Below, in pieces: positions 1-9,359 of a stretch of 32,619 nucleotides of DNA. The first letter of the stretch is position 1; every line of letters begins with the position of its first letter. The stretch lies in the NCBI GenBank assembly GCA_028293375.1, contig JAQGOY010000149.1, forward strand, positions 1 to 32,619, given 5' to 3'. The notes beneath the pieces are model-generated. The model made no database searches, was not told where the DNA came from, and worked only from the letters and a program-made list of their open reading frames with translations. The position numbers and the translations under genes are program-made. The DNA is from Verrucomicrobiales bacterium (lineage in GTDB: Bacteria; Verrucomicrobiota; Verrucomicrobiia; Limisphaerales; JAQGOY01).

Positions 1-3000
1 TCCCGCATCTACGGTTCTTCCAATCCCCAACTGACCGGTTCCATCACCGGGATTCAGAATGGCGATGCGTTGGCTCCCTCGTTCTCCACCAGCGCCACCA
101 GTGCGAGTCCAGCCGGCAATTATCCGATCATTGCATCCATCAGCGATCCGACCGGTGTTCTTTCGAATTATGAGACGACACTGGAAAATGGCAATTTGGC
201 CATTACCACTGCCGCACTGACCGTAACCGCTAACAATGCAAATCGTGTTTATGGTTCAGCGAACCCTGAGTTCGGTTATACGATCACCGGTTTCATAAAT
301 GGGGAAGATGCGTCAACTCTCAGTGGTGTTCCGCTGGTGACCAGCTCCGCCACTCCTGCGAGCTCTGTTGGCAATTATCCCATCACCATAAGTGCCGGTA
401 GTCTGAACGCGCCCAATTACAGCCTGGCATTGGTAAATGGATCGCTGATGGTTACACCTGCCTCGCTTTCGGTGACTGCCGACAGCACGAACCGAGTCTA
501 CGGCGACGCGAACCCTGTCTTCACAGGTGTCCTGGAAGGCCTTGTGAACGGTGACGTTATCACGGCAACCTACGCTTCCGCTGCCACCAACAGCACCCCT
601 CCCGGTGCTTACGGCACCAATGATGTCCTGGCTATCATCCCCGGATTGCTCGACTCCAATGGCAAGCTCGGTAATTACTCACTGGTTGTCAGTAATGGAA
701 CGATTTCGATTGCTCCAGCGCCTTTGACGGTTTCTGTCGATGGTCAGTCGCGCGTTTATGGAACCATGAATCAACCTCTTGTTGCCAGCGTCTCGGGATT
801 GAAGAATGACGACGCCATCGCTGCCATGGCCACCACCGTTGCGAACGCAGCAACTCCAGTCGGATCATATGGAATTAACCTTGCCTTCAATGACCCCGAT
901 CAAAAGCTGGCTTACTACACAGTATCGACAAACGCGGGAAATCTCATGATTGATCCAGCTCCTCTTACGGTCACAGCGGGGAACGCCATGATTTATGCGG
1001 GACAGCCGAATCCTGCATTCAGCGCCACCATCACAGGATTTGTAAATGCAGATGACGCTTCTGTGGTTACCGGTCAGCCTGCTTTCAGCACCACCGCCAC
1101 TCCTCAGAGTCCTGCAGGCACTTATCCGATTGTTCCTTCCATTGGAACATTGCTCAGTGCCAACTACGTTTTTGTCAATTTCGTGGATGGAATCCTCGGC
1201 CTTGCTGGTCCCGACATCAGTATACAGCCGGTTTCCCAAACCGTGCAGGCAGGGCAATCTGTCACCTTTTCGGTGATTCCCGGCGGGACCGGTCCATTCA
1301 CTTATCAATGGTATTACAACAACGCCGCCATCTTGAAGGCTACCAATTCCACCTACGTTCGGGCCAATGTTCAGCAATCGGTTGCTGGCGCTTATGGGGT
1401 GGTGGTCACCACGCCGTTTGGTTCAGTGCGCGCCAACATCGCTACGTTAACTGTCGTTGATATCGCTCCAATTATTCTTACTCAACCAGCCAGTCGCACG
1501 GTTGGAGCGGGGAAGACGGCGACTTTTGCAGTCAACGCAACCGGTTCGGATGTCCTCGTTTATCAGTGGAAATTTGAAGGAAACGATCTTGCAGGAGCAA
1601 CATCGAAGACCTTGAACGTATTGAACGCGCAGTCTTCGAATTCAGGACATTATTCGGTTGTCATCACCAACGATTTCGGCACCGTCACCAGCACGGTTGT
1701 GAACTTGACCGTGACGAACTCACCACCGGCCATCGTCACTCAACCAATCAGCCGTTCTCTCAATGCCGGCGCCTCAGCCACGTTCGTCGTCTCTGCCACG
1801 GGATCTGATCCAAAGACCTATCAGTGGAAACTCAACGGTGCAGACATCGCAGGTGCAAACGCAGCCACTTATATTCGTAACAACGTGCAAGGCAGTGATG
1901 CAGGGGCTTACTCGGTGGTCGTCGCAAACAGCTACGGTTCAGCCACCAGCGCCAACGCAACCTTGACGGTCAATGACGTGGTTCCAACCATCACTTCGCA
2001 GCCAGTCAAACAAACAGTCGCGCAGGGCAGCCATGTCAGCTTCAGTGTCAGTGCCACCGGAACTACGCCCTTCACTTATCAATGGAGATTGAATGGAACC
2101 AACATCCTGGGAGAAACCGCCAGCATCCTGGACATTCCAGACGCCCAGGCGATTCATGCAGGTAATTATTCCGTAATCGTCGGCAACAGCGTTGGCAGCG
2201 TGGTCAGCGTCAATGCTCTTCTGACCGTGAATGTCCCGGCGGCAATTGTGGTTCAGCCTGTTGCTTCTGAAGTCAAGGCCGGTTCGAGCGCCACCTTCAC
2301 GGTGACCGCGGTGGGATCGCCAACTCTTCGCTATCAGTGGCTCTTCAACGGCACCAACATTGTCGGAGCCACTCGCAGCAATTACACCCGGGCAAATGTG
2401 CAGCAGGCCACCATCGGAATGTATTCTGTGATTGTCACCAACACCTTCGGCTCCGTAACGAGCCAGGAAGCCGAGCTTTCTGTCATCGATCCCGTCATTC
2501 TGACGCAGCCATCCAGTATCTCCACCAATGCGGGATCAACGGTCACGTTCCGCGTCACGATGGCAGGAACGAAACCATTCGCTTATCAATGGCGGTTCAA
2601 CGGTGCCGATCTTCCTGGCGCGACGAATTCGACCTTCACTCGCTCTGGTGTCCAACAAAACGTCGCGGGCCAATACGCTGTGACGGTCACCAACGCCTAT
2701 GGAACCATTACCAGCGATCTCGCTGTGCTGACCGTCAACGAGATTGCTCCTGTTATCACGACCCAGCCGGTGAGTGTTACGGCTGATGCGGGCAAAACCG
2801 TTTCCTTCTCAGTCAAGGCCACCGGTACCACCCCATTCACTTACCAATGGTATTTCGAGGGATCTCCTTTATTAAACGCTACTAATACTTCCTACTCGCG
2901 CGCCAATATCCAACAGCCTGTCGCCGGATCCTATTACGTGATGGTCGCTAATCCCATGGGAAGCACTGCCAGTTCCAACGCTGTGCTGACTGTGACGGAT

Positions 3001-4275
3001 ATCGCTCCCGTCATCACCACCCAGCCACTGAGCAAAACGAACTTTGCCAGCGCCACCGCCACCTTAACCGTTCGAGCCACCGGAACATTACCGATCGGCT
3101 ATCAATGGTACAAAGACGGCGCGGAAATCGTTGGCGCGACTTCCAGTAATTACACCCGCGCTAATCTCCAGGCTGCCGATCAGGGCAACTACACTGCAGT
3201 CGTCACGAACTACGTGGGGTCCGCCACCAGCCAGATTGCCCAATTGGTTGTGGATAGCCGATATGTTCCAGTGACAGGCGCCTACAATGGTCTCTTCTAT
3301 GAAACAACCGGTGTGAATCACGAAAGTTCCGGGTTCGTCTCCATGACTGCAAATCAATCCGGCACTTACAGCGGAAAGGTAATGATCGATGGCGGCACCT
3401 ACACCTGGAACGGTCAGCTCGACCTCACCGGCGCTGCCATGAAAGTCATTACCCGCAGCAACGCGACATCCCTGAACGTAACCTTGCAAATCAATCTCGA
3501 TTCCGGAAGCGATCAGGTCACCGGCCACGTCACGGATGGAATTTGGGATGCCCCATTAATTGCCGATCGCGATGTCTTCACCGCCACCAATAACCCGGCG
3601 ACCAACTATGCCGGACGCTACACCCTGGTGATACCTGGCTCAGCAGACTCCTCCAGCGCCCCTGGTGGCAACGGCTACGGACTGGTCAATGTCGACAATG
3701 ACGGTCTCGTCACCTTCACCGGCGCTCTCGCTGACGGCGTGGCTCTGGCTCAGAATGTTTCCATCTCTGCCAATGGTGACTGGCCACTCTATGTCGGAAC
3801 CTACGGCGGAAAAGGCTCGGTCCTGGGTTGGTTGAAATTGACCAATTCGCCTGCTCGCACTGTGATCGGAACGGTCAGTTGGATCAAACAAGCGAGCCCC
3901 GGCGACGCCTATTACGCGAATGGATTCACTAATCAGGTCTCGATCATGGGCTCCGGTTACGACGCTCCTTCCCTCGGCAATGCGGCGTTGACCTTCACGA
4001 ATGGATTCCTGATTGCGGAAGCAGGAAACCTCGGTCTGTCATTGACCAATGCTGTCACCTTGAAAACCAACAGCACAGTAACAGTCGCGGCTCCGAATAT
4101 TAACAAGTGGAAAATCACCTTGACTCCAACTACTGGGTTCATGACCGGCACATTCATCGATACCGCTGCCAGCCGAACCAATACCTACAAAGGTGTCCTG
4201 CTCCAAAACACGAACATCGGTTTAGGCTACTTCCTGGGATCGGACCAAAGCGGAGCAGTCTATTTCGGAGAATAA
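1..4275 (+). CDS. Giant secreted MBG/Ig-like repeat protein (5' end missing)
   Basis: The reading frame is open from base 1, so the true start lies upstream; 1424 codons are visible. Codons 1 to about 403 hold roughly five MBG-type repeats, with recurring RVYGSANP-like, GDxxxAxxA and AGNYPI motifs. Codons 404 to about 1085 hold eight Ig-like domains, each beginning with a QPxS-like strand and carrying a YQWxxNG motif and a GxYxVxVxN strand. A different beta-rich C-terminal domain (about 1086-1424) begins near VTGAYNGLFYE and contains GTYSGKV and TYTWNG motifs. I see no cysteine in the translated part, so the Ig folds lack the usual disulfide. No PEP-CTERM or LPxTG anchor is visible at the C terminus. 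Such proteins are common in Verrucomicrobiota and are presumed secreted or surface-displayed, for adhesion or matrix. The precise function is unknown. Confidence 0.85.
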   Translation, partial: SRIYGSSNPQLTGSITGIQNGDALAPSFSTSATSASPAGNYPIIASISDPTGVLSNYETTLENGNLAITTAALTVTANNANRVYGSANPEFGYTITGFINGEDASTLSGVPLVTSSATPASSVGNYPITISAGSLNAPNYSLALVNGSLMVTPASLSVTADSTNRVYGDANPVFTGVLEGLVNGDVITATYASAATNSTPPGAYGTNDVLAIIPGLLDSNGKLGNYSLVVSNGTISIAPAPLTVSVDGQSRVYGTMNQPLVASVSGLKNDDAIAAMATTVANAATPVGSYGINLAFNDPDQKLAYYTVSTNAGNLMIDPAPLTVTAGNAMIYAGQPNPAFSATITGFVNADDASVVTGQPAFSTTATPQSPAGTYPIVPSIGTLLSANYVFVNFVDGILGLAGPDISIQPVSQTVQAGQSVTFSVIPGGTGPFTYQWYYNNAAILKATNSTYVRANVQQSVAGAYGVVVTTPFGSVRANIATLTVVDIAPIILTQPASRTVGAGKTATFAVNATGSDVLVYQWKFEGNDLAGATSKTLNVLNAQSSNSGHYSVVITNDFGTVTSTVVNLTVTNSPPAIVTQPISRSLNAGASATFVVSATGSDPKTYQWKLNGADIAGANAATYIRNNVQGSDAGAYSVVVANSYGSATSANATLTVNDVVPTITSQPVKQTVAQGSHVSFSVSATGTTPFTYQWRLNGTNILGETASILDIPDAQAIHAGNYSVIVGNSVGSVVSVNALLTVNVPAAIVVQPVASEVKAGSSATFTVTAVGSPTLRYQWLFNGTNIVGATRSNYTRANVQQATIGMYSVIVTNTFGSVTSQEAELSVIDPVILTQPSSISTNAGSTVTFRVTMAGTKPFAYQWRFNGADLPGATNSTFTRSGVQQNVAGQYAVTVTNAYGTITSDLAVLTVNEIAPVITTQPVSVTADAGKTVSFSVKATGTTPFTYQWYFEGSPLLNATNTSYSRANIQQPVAGSYYVMVANPMGSTASSNAVLTVTDIAPVITTQPLSKTNFASATATLTVRATGTLPIGYQWYKDGAEIVGATSSNYTRANLQAADQGNYTAVVTNYVGSATSQIAQLVVDSRYVPVTGAYNGLFYETTGVNHESSGFVSMTANQSGTYSGKVMIDGGTYTWNGQLDLTGAAMKVITRSNATSLNVTLQINLDSGSDQVTGHVTDGIWDAPLIADRDVFTATNNPATNYAGRYTLVIPGSADSSSAPGGNGYGLVNVDNDGLVTFTGALADGVALAQNVSISANGDWPLYVGTYGGKGSVLGWLKLTNSPARTVIGTVSWIKQASPGDAYYANGFTNQVSIMGSGYDAPSLGNAALTFTNGFLIAEAGNLGLSLTNAVTLKTNSTVTVAAPNINKWKITLTPTTGFMTGTFIDTAASRTNTYKGVLLQNTNIGLGYFLGSDQSGAVYFGE

Positions 4276-4307
4276 AAGGCGATTAAAGAAACTTAAGTCC
4301 CATACGG

Positions 4308-4338
4308 GAAGTTGCGAAAGCAGCTTCTCGTTTTCGTT
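4308..4338 (+). terminator. Probable terminator of the Ig-repeat gene
   Basis: GAAGTTGC (4308-4315), a GAAA loop and GCAGCTTC (4320-4327) form an 8-bp stem with one G-U pair and a GNRA-type tetraloop. A T-rich but interrupted stretch follows. The hairpin lies about 30 bases after the stop codon at 4273-4275. A second compact hairpin, GCGAAG-CA-CTTCGC (4361-4374), follows with a short T run and may be a backup. The broken T tract lowers confidence. Confidence 0.5.
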
Positions 4339-4560
4339 AATAACAAGTCAGTCAATTCGTGCGAAGCACTTCGCCGTTTTCGCGCCTCTGCCGGGCGCGA
4401 TTTAAATTGGGTGATATTTTTCTGAAAGAAAATTTTTGAATTACTCCAAAACGGCAATAGAGGGCAAAGATCCAGGCTACACTAAAGCGAGACAGGTCTT
4501 TTATCCTCCGAACACTGACATCCAGCGATATGGCCAATCTGCGATATAAATTAAAATCGC

Positions 4561-4643
4561 AAGCCTCGGATGGGGCCGAGGCTTTGCCCCAGCCAGGTAT
4601 GGCCTTCGCCTGGACGGCAGGTCCCCCTCCTGGCTGGGGCAAA
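4561..4643. repeat. Composite inverted repeat (two overlapping hairpins)
   Basis: AAGCCTCGG (4561-4569) pairs with CCGAGGCTT (4576-4584) across a 6-base loop. TTTGCCCCAGCCAGG (4583-4597) pairs perfectly with CCTGGCTGGGGCAAA (4629-4643), a 15-bp stem around a 31-base loop. The two stems share bases 4583-4584, so they can stack or compete at the junction. No T run follows, so a simple intrinsic terminator is unlikely. It may be a dispersed intergenic repeat or a structured leader of the P450 transcript. Confidence 0.6.
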
Positions 4644-4815
4644 ACGAAGGACCCGCCGAGGATCGCGGTTTTAAACACACACTGCGAATGAAACGGAAAG
4701 GCGAGACCACTTCAAAAAGCTTAAGAATAATCTCACCCGCCTTTAATCACACCATCCACTTCCCTCAACACAAGTTCCTGATTGCAACCAATCCCGGTTC
4801 TCCCCAGGCTTTCAG

Positions 4816-4828
4816 AATTACCGTAATT
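4816..4828. promoter_or_regulatory. 13-bp palindrome before the P450 start
   Basis: AATTAC-C-GTAATT is a perfect dyad with a single central base, ending 10 bases before the ATG at 4839. It overlaps where a ribosome binding site or transcription start would lie, so bound protein could block expression. Short A+T-rich palindromes also arise by chance. Confidence 0.3.
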
Positions 4829-4838
4829 AAAGATTCAT

Positions 4839-6008
4839 ATGAATTTCTTCACCGATGACATGCGGCGGAATCCATTTCCGGTTTACGATCAAATGCGCTC
4901 CGTTTCCCCCGTGTTCAACGTGCCGCCTCCCTTCAACATGTGGATGGTCTTTGACTTTGAAAACGTAAAACGGGTCGTAAACGATCACGAGACCTTCAGC
5001 TCCCGCGTGCCGGCTCCTGACAACTGGTTTCTTTTCTTCGATCCTCCCCAGCACTCGAAATTGCGCGCCCTTATTTCGCGGGCATTCACTCCAAAATCGA
5101 TCGCCAGCCTGGAAGGACGCATCCGCAAATTGTCCTCTCAATTGCTCGATGATGCCCTGGCCCCTAACCAATTGGATCTGGCCGCTAAATATTCAGTCCC
5201 ACTGCCTATGAAGGTCATCGCTGAAATGATCGGCATTCCCGCCTCCGACTGGACTCTGTTCCGCGACTGGAGCGATACCATGTTGAAGCTCAGTTACTCC
5301 ATGAGAGGAATGGAAAAAGATGCGGAAGCCGCGAATGCGCTTGCCGCCTTCAGGACTGTTACTTTGGAAATGGATGCCTATCTCGCCAATATGATCGAGC
5401 AGCGCCGCACCGATCCATGCGATGACTTGCTCACCCGGTTAATAGAAGCGGAAGTCGATGGCGAAAAACTGAAACACAATGAAATCCTTGGCTTCTTCCA
5501 GCTATTGATCATCGGTGGACAGGAAACGACCACCAACCTGATCAACAACTCCATGCTCTGCTTCATGGAGAATCCAGATCAACTTGCTCTCTTGCGAAAG
5601 TCACCCGAGTTGCTCCCCTCGGCCATCGAGGAAGTGCTGCGTTACCGCTCGCCTTTGCAATGGCTCATGCGCACCCCAAAGCAGGATGTCGCTTTGAACG
5701 GGCAAACAATCCCTGCGGGAAATTTGGTTTTGGCGATCGTCGGCTCTGCCAATCGGGATGCAAAACAATTCCAGAACCCAAACCAGTTTGATATCACGCG
5801 CACCCCAAATCCTCACCTCGCCTTCGGCCACGGAATCCACGCCTGCCTGGGGGCCGCCTTATCACGAATGGAAGCAAGAGTTGCACTCCAGGATATTCTT
5901 GCCCGGCTGGACCACTTCGAACTCGCCAGCCAACAACCGTGGGAACCGCGCAAGGCTTTGCACGTCCACGGGCCGGCAGCGCTTCCACTTAACATTCGAA
6001 TACGCTGA
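4839..6008 (+). CDS. Cytochrome P450 (soluble bacterial type)
   Basis: This is a 389-residue haem mono-oxygenase, the normal length for a soluble bacterial class I P450 that takes electrons from a separate ferredoxin and reductase; neither partner is encoded nearby. The I-helix motif GGQETT is at 226-231, the ExxR pair is E265 and R268 in EEVLRYRSP, and the haem loop FGHGIHACLG is at 329-338 with Cys336 as the axial ligand. The DPPQHSKLR stretch near 68-76 is typical of the B-C region. No signal peptide or membrane segment is present. The gene appears monocistronic and converges on the channel gene with only 28 bases between the stop codons. The substrate cannot be read from sequence; terpenoid, fatty-acid or polyketide hydroxylation are all possible. 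Confidence 0.95.
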   Translation: MNFFTDDMRRNPFPVYDQMRSVSPVFNVPPPFNMWMVFDFENVKRVVNDHETFSSRVPAPDNWFLFFDPPQHSKLRALISRAFTPKSIASLEGRIRKLSSQLLDDALAPNQLDLAAKYSVPLPMKVIAEMIGIPASDWTLFRDWSDTMLKLSYSMRGMEKDAEAANALAAFRTVTLEMDAYLANMIEQRRTDPCDDLLTRLIEAEVDGEKLKHNEILGFFQLLIIGGQETTTNLINNSMLCFMENPDQLALLRKSPELLPSAIEEVLRYRSPLQWLMRTPKQDVALNGQTIPAGNLVLAIVGSANRDAKQFQNPNQFDITRTPNPHLAFGHGIHACLGAALSRMEARVALQDILARLDHFELASQQPWEPRKALHVHGPAALPLNIRIR

Positions 6009-6036
6009 TATTCTTTGGTCCAGACGAATCATCATG

Positions 6037-6792
6037 CTACTCATCAACGCTTGTCATTACTTGTGCTTGTTTCAGTTCAGCGATTTCTCGACGCAATAGC
6101 CGAATCTCGTTTGCGAGTTCTTCAACGCTCGTGTTTTCCATTGGTTTTGGTCCCGCGAAAATTGAAGCAAACGTTGCGGTGAAAATAGCAAAAAGAGTTA
6201 CCCCGCAGACCATCAGAATGGCAGCGACGACTCGGCCAGAAGTCGTCACTGGGAATTTGTCGCCGTAACCCACCGTAGTGATGGTACTGACCGCCCACCA
6301 AAGTGCGTCCCCAGCGGTGCGAATATTTGCCTGAGGGTCGGTTTCGACGTTCAGAATTGTGATTGCCGAAAACATGATAAAAAGCGCACTCATGGCAATC
6401 ACAGAGCCTATGCTCGAATTGATACGATGCCTGAAGAGAACCTTTGTGATTACCTTGATGGAGCGAATGGATCGAAGTATTCGAATGATACGAATCATGC
6501 TGATTAAGCGGCCCCAGCGGAACATGTCCAGATTTGGAATGCTCGAGAGCAAATCAATCCATCCCCAGCGTAGAAATGCTAATTTGTTTTTAGCAGCACG
6601 GAATCTCCAAAAAAAATCGGCCAGGAAAACCATGCAAATACTGTTATCGAACCAGTTTAACAACCTGGCAAGTTCCGGGGCAAGTTTCCAGACCGTGGAG
6701 ACAAAGGCCGCGCAGATGACATAGACAGAAAGCGTGACGAGAATCAATTCACGCGCAGTAATCTTCTGCGAATCTGTGCGGGTGATGAGCAC
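6037..6792 (-). CDS. Voltage-gated-type potassium channel
   Basis: This 251-residue membrane protein has a six-segment Kv-like layout: hydrophobic segments at about 15-35, 48-65, 77-86, an S4-like segment, 128-148 and 186-213. The S4 region has arginines at 92, 95, 101, 104, 107 and 110 at multiples of three, the signature of a voltage sensor. The pore helix and filter read TTVGYGD, with TVGYGD at 173-178, giving K+ selectivity. The C terminus (about 223-244) is a heptad-like coiled coil that would assemble the tetramer. The start is GTG at 6792; an in-frame stop lies 15 bases upstream, so no longer start is possible. It is divergent from the Shango-like operon with a 195-base spacer. It probably controls membrane potential. 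Confidence 0.92.
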   Translation of the reverse strand: MLITRTDSQKITARELILVTLSVYVICAAFVSTVWKLAPELARLLNWFDNSICMVFLADFFWRFRAAKNKLAFLRWGWIDLLSSIPNLDMFRWGRLISMIRIIRILRSIRSIKVITKVLFRHRINSSIGSVIAMSALFIMFSAITILNVETDPQANIRTAGDALWWAVSTITTVGYGDKFPVTTSGRVVAAILMVCGVTLFAIFTATFASIFAGPKPMENTSVEELANEIRLLRREIAELKQAQVMTSVDE

Positions 6793-6936
6793 TTCGTCAT
6801 GAAATCATAATATTATTATCGTGGCAATCTCACATTACTGGCCATTTCAAAAAGTAAGGGCGCATTTTTCGATCTGACAGCTTATTAATCCTGATTTTTG
6901 CCTGTCGCAGGAAGGTTCATTGATGTTATCTCGCAA

Positions 6937-6965
6937 TTGACAAATATACCGACGGAGTAATAAAA
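6937..6965 (+). promoter_or_regulatory. Candidate promoter of the Shango-like operon
   Basis: A perfect TTGACA (6937-6942) is followed, after about 15-17 bases, by A+T-rich hexamers such as TAATAA (6958-6963). The -10 match is weak, so the exact element is uncertain. A ribosome binding site AAGGA (6972-6976) lies 11 bases before the ATG at 6988. Confidence 0.4.
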
Positions 6966-6987
6966 CTACCCAAGGAAAACCTTCAGG

Positions 6988-9357
6988 ATGTCACAATACC
7001 ACTATCAAATCACGATTCGCCATGATGGGCTGGGCAAGTATCGAGTCATTCGGGGATCGGACCGCGGATTGGTCGAAGGAGCAGCCCTGGCTCAGCAAAG
7101 AATATGGAATGAGCAATACGCAAAAAAACTGGAACTATCAGAACGCCGCCGGGAACGTGAGGATAAAAGGAATGAACTGGAAGATAATCTCCAGGAAGCA
7201 AGTGAACGGACCCGCGAAGCGGCGACTTTCATCGCGGATTTACGCAATATACTCCTCAAGACTCTACAAGTGGATGATCGAATTGATTGGGATAAACTTA
7301 AGCAACTGCAATCATTTTCCCAGCCGTGTCCTGGAGAACGTCCGTATCTTCCTCCCCCCCGGGAACCTCAGCCCGACGAAAATTGTTATCGTCCTCAACT
7401 GGCTTTAATTGACAAATTTCTACGTTCTTCAGCGGAGAAAAAAGAGCAAGCTGCGCGTGCATTATACGAAGCCGACCATTCGAAGTGGCAAGAGCGAACC
7501 GCGGCAATCCAGGCAACCAATCAAAGTATTTACTTATCGAATGTTACGGAGTTTGAGTCTTGGCAAAAGCGCTTTGCCGAATATGAAGCTGCAAGATGCA
7601 CTCACAATGATGGAATAGACCGTCGCCGACTCGATTATCAGTCCCTCAAGCCTGAAGCTATTCTAGATTACTGCGATCTAGTGCTTTCACAATCCAGTTA
7701 TCCCGAATGCTGTCCGCAAAACTTTGAGCTGGATTACGAACCAACTCTCAAAACAGTGATTGTGGAATACCAGCTGCCTTCCCTTGCAGATTTTCCTCGT
7801 GTACTCGAAGTTAAATATGTCCGCTCGAAGGGTGAGTTTGTCCAAACGGAAATTTCAAAACGAAATTTTGAGGAATTCTTTGAAGATTGCATCTGCCAAA
7901 TTGCAATTCGCACATTACATGAACTATTCGAAGCGGATGTTGTGCGTGCCTTGGATGCTATCATATTTAACGGCATGGTTCGCGCCGTAAATCCGGGAAC
8001 GGGTCATATTGAAAATAAGTGTATATTGTCTGTTAGAACTGAACGTGCTATTTTTTGTGAAATAAATCTTAGAAACGTCAACGCCCGGGCCTGCTTCGAT
8101 TCGCTCTCTGGCGTCGCTGGCTCGAAACTTTCTGATTTGAATGACATAAAGCCGATTTTAGAAGTCAATCGAGAGGGAAAGAGATTCTCGATTGCAGAGG
8201 ACATAAGTGGACTCAAGGCATCTGCAATCAATGAGTGGTATGAGATTATTAAATTAATTTCTTCCCCAAAAGATTGCCATTTTTTGAAGGTTGGATGTAT
8301 TGCGTCATTAGTTGGCTTTCCTCAGCATGAGAAATACACTGCCTCTTTGAGTCGGGAACTTGCTAATGCTGTCCGCGCGAGAGGATTTGCTTTGGAGCCG
8401 GATGCCGCTTTGGGAGGCTTGCCTTACAAGTCGGAACATGAAATCTCACTTTTCCGACCGCTAGCCGATAACGTGAGCGCCGCTTATGTGGGTGCCTCTG
8501 CGTTGCTTCAACTATGCGTGATGATTGCCGCCGCCGATGCTCATCCAACAGATTTGGAGATGAAAGTAGCTCGAGACTTCATTAACAAGAATTCGACGCT
8601 TACTCCCCACGACCGCCAACGCCTTCACTTTTTAGAAAACCTGCTTTGTCGAAATCCTGCTATGGCCAGGCGACCGCTTTCACGTTTGGCAAAACGGCTT
8701 CCCGTCGAGCAACGGCAGATGGTGGGCGAAGTATTAGTCTGTGTCGCCGGTGCTGATGGAATTATAACCTCCAGCGAATGGGTTGCTTTAGATCGCGCCT
8801 GCAAGTCACTTGATCTTCCCGTATCTGCCCTTGAGGACATCCTCCGGCGCCTCGGGGCAAGTTTTGAAGAACCCGTTATGATGGCCGCTGAGCCGGCCGA
8901 GCCCGGAGAACCTTTGCCTGTCCTCAGTTGTGCTCCCGACACAACCAAACCACCTGCATTTAAGTTGGACATGACCCGAGTTGCAGCCATCTCTCATGAG
9001 ACTGCTCAGGTGATCGACTTGCTGTCGACAGTCATGCGGGAGGATGGAAGTAATTCTTCAGGTCTGCGCGGCACTACCGTTATCCCTATGAATGCGATTT
9101 CAAGAGAAGTGCCCCACCCGCTCGGGTCCCCTGCATGGCTGGCGTCGTTGAATTCAAAGTATCACTCCATCGCCATGGAGATATTTACGAAGTCAAATTG
9201 GACTCGGGCCGAATTTCAAAACCTTTCAGCTCAGTTTAAGCTAATGCCGCTTGATGTCTATGATGCGCTGAATGAATGGTCCGACGAACAACTGGGCGAC
9301 TTTCTCATCGAAGGAGAAGACCCGGTGACGGTAAACAAATCGATTTTGCCAAACTAG
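6988..9357 (+). CDS. sngA: TerB-domain protein, Shango SngA-like, with Mrr-type N-terminal region
   Basis: This 789-residue cytoplasmic protein opens a three-gene cassette. Residues 1-35 form a small domain with GLGKYRVIRG; 40-90 and 145-205 are charged and probably coiled coil. Residues about 255-400 (EYQLPSLADFP, LEVKYVRS, HELFEADVVRALDAIIFNG, ACFDSL, KRF) match my memory of the region preceding the nuclease domain in a family of Mrr-type restriction endonucleases. The nuclease domain is absent here. Instead, a TerB fold (about 497-623) carries acidic motifs in MIAAADAHPTDLE and CVAGADGIITSSEW that may bind metal, and a TerB-C-like domain (about 655-785) follows. A TerB protein with an ATPase and a helicase is the composition of Shango anti-phage defence. 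The next gene starts two bases after this stop, so the genes are translationally coupled. The start is supported by AAGGA at 6972. Confidence 0.82.
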   Translation: MSQYHYQITIRHDGLGKYRVIRGSDRGLVEGAALAQQRIWNEQYAKKLELSERRREREDKRNELEDNLQEASERTREAATFIADLRNILLKTLQVDDRIDWDKLKQLQSFSQPCPGERPYLPPPREPQPDENCYRPQLALIDKFLRSSAEKKEQAARALYEADHSKWQERTAAIQATNQSIYLSNVTEFESWQKRFAEYEAARCTHNDGIDRRRLDYQSLKPEAILDYCDLVLSQSSYPECCPQNFELDYEPTLKTVIVEYQLPSLADFPRVLEVKYVRSKGEFVQTEISKRNFEEFFEDCICQIAIRTLHELFEADVVRALDAIIFNGMVRAVNPGTGHIENKCILSVRTERAIFCEINLRNVNARACFDSLSGVAGSKLSDLNDIKPILEVNREGKRFSIAEDISGLKASAINEWYEIIKLISSPKDCHFLKVGCIASLVGFPQHEKYTASLSRELANAVRARGFALEPDAALGGLPYKSEHEISLFRPLADNVSAAYVGASALLQLCVMIAAADAHPTDLEMKVARDFINKNSTLTPHDRQRLHFLENLLCRNPAMARRPLSRLAKRLPVEQRQMVGEVLVCVAGADGIITSSEWVALDRACKSLDLPVSALEDILRRLGASFEEPVMMAAEPAEPGEPLPVLSCAPDTTKPPAFKLDMTRVAAISHETAQVIDLLSTVMREDGSNSSGLRGTTVIPMNAISREVPHPLGSPAWLASLNSKYHSIAMEIFTKSNWTRAEFQNLSAQFKLMPLDVYDALNEWSDEQLGDFLIEGEDPVTVNKSILPN

Positions 9358-9359
9358 TT

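Larger units (their letters stand above)
4276..4838. other. Non-coding gap with stacked hairpins
   Basis: This is a 563-base gap between the Ig-repeat gene and the first P450 gene. I find no convincing gene: the open frames on the minus strand run through inverted repeats and resemble nothing I recognise. It contains the two terminator-like hairpins near 4308-4374, the composite inverted repeat at 4561-4643, and a small palindrome at 4816-4828 next to the P450 start. The stretch around 4420-4560 is A+T rich and could hold the P450 promoter, but no clear -35/-10 pair stands out. Confidence 0.6.

Noticed and set aside
865-1377. Long minus-strand frame inside the Ig-repeat gene
   Set aside because: It is a by-product of the biased repeat codons of the real gene; no family pattern.
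4352-4710. Minus-strand frames of 108 and 69 residues
   Set aside because: They run through the inverted repeats, have low-complexity proline/glycine stretches, and no family signature or ribosome binding site.
9276-9359. Longer start for the ATPase gene
   Set aside because: It would overlap the TerB gene by 82 bases and add an arginine-rich stretch unlike the family; ATG 9360 sits directly after the upstream stop.
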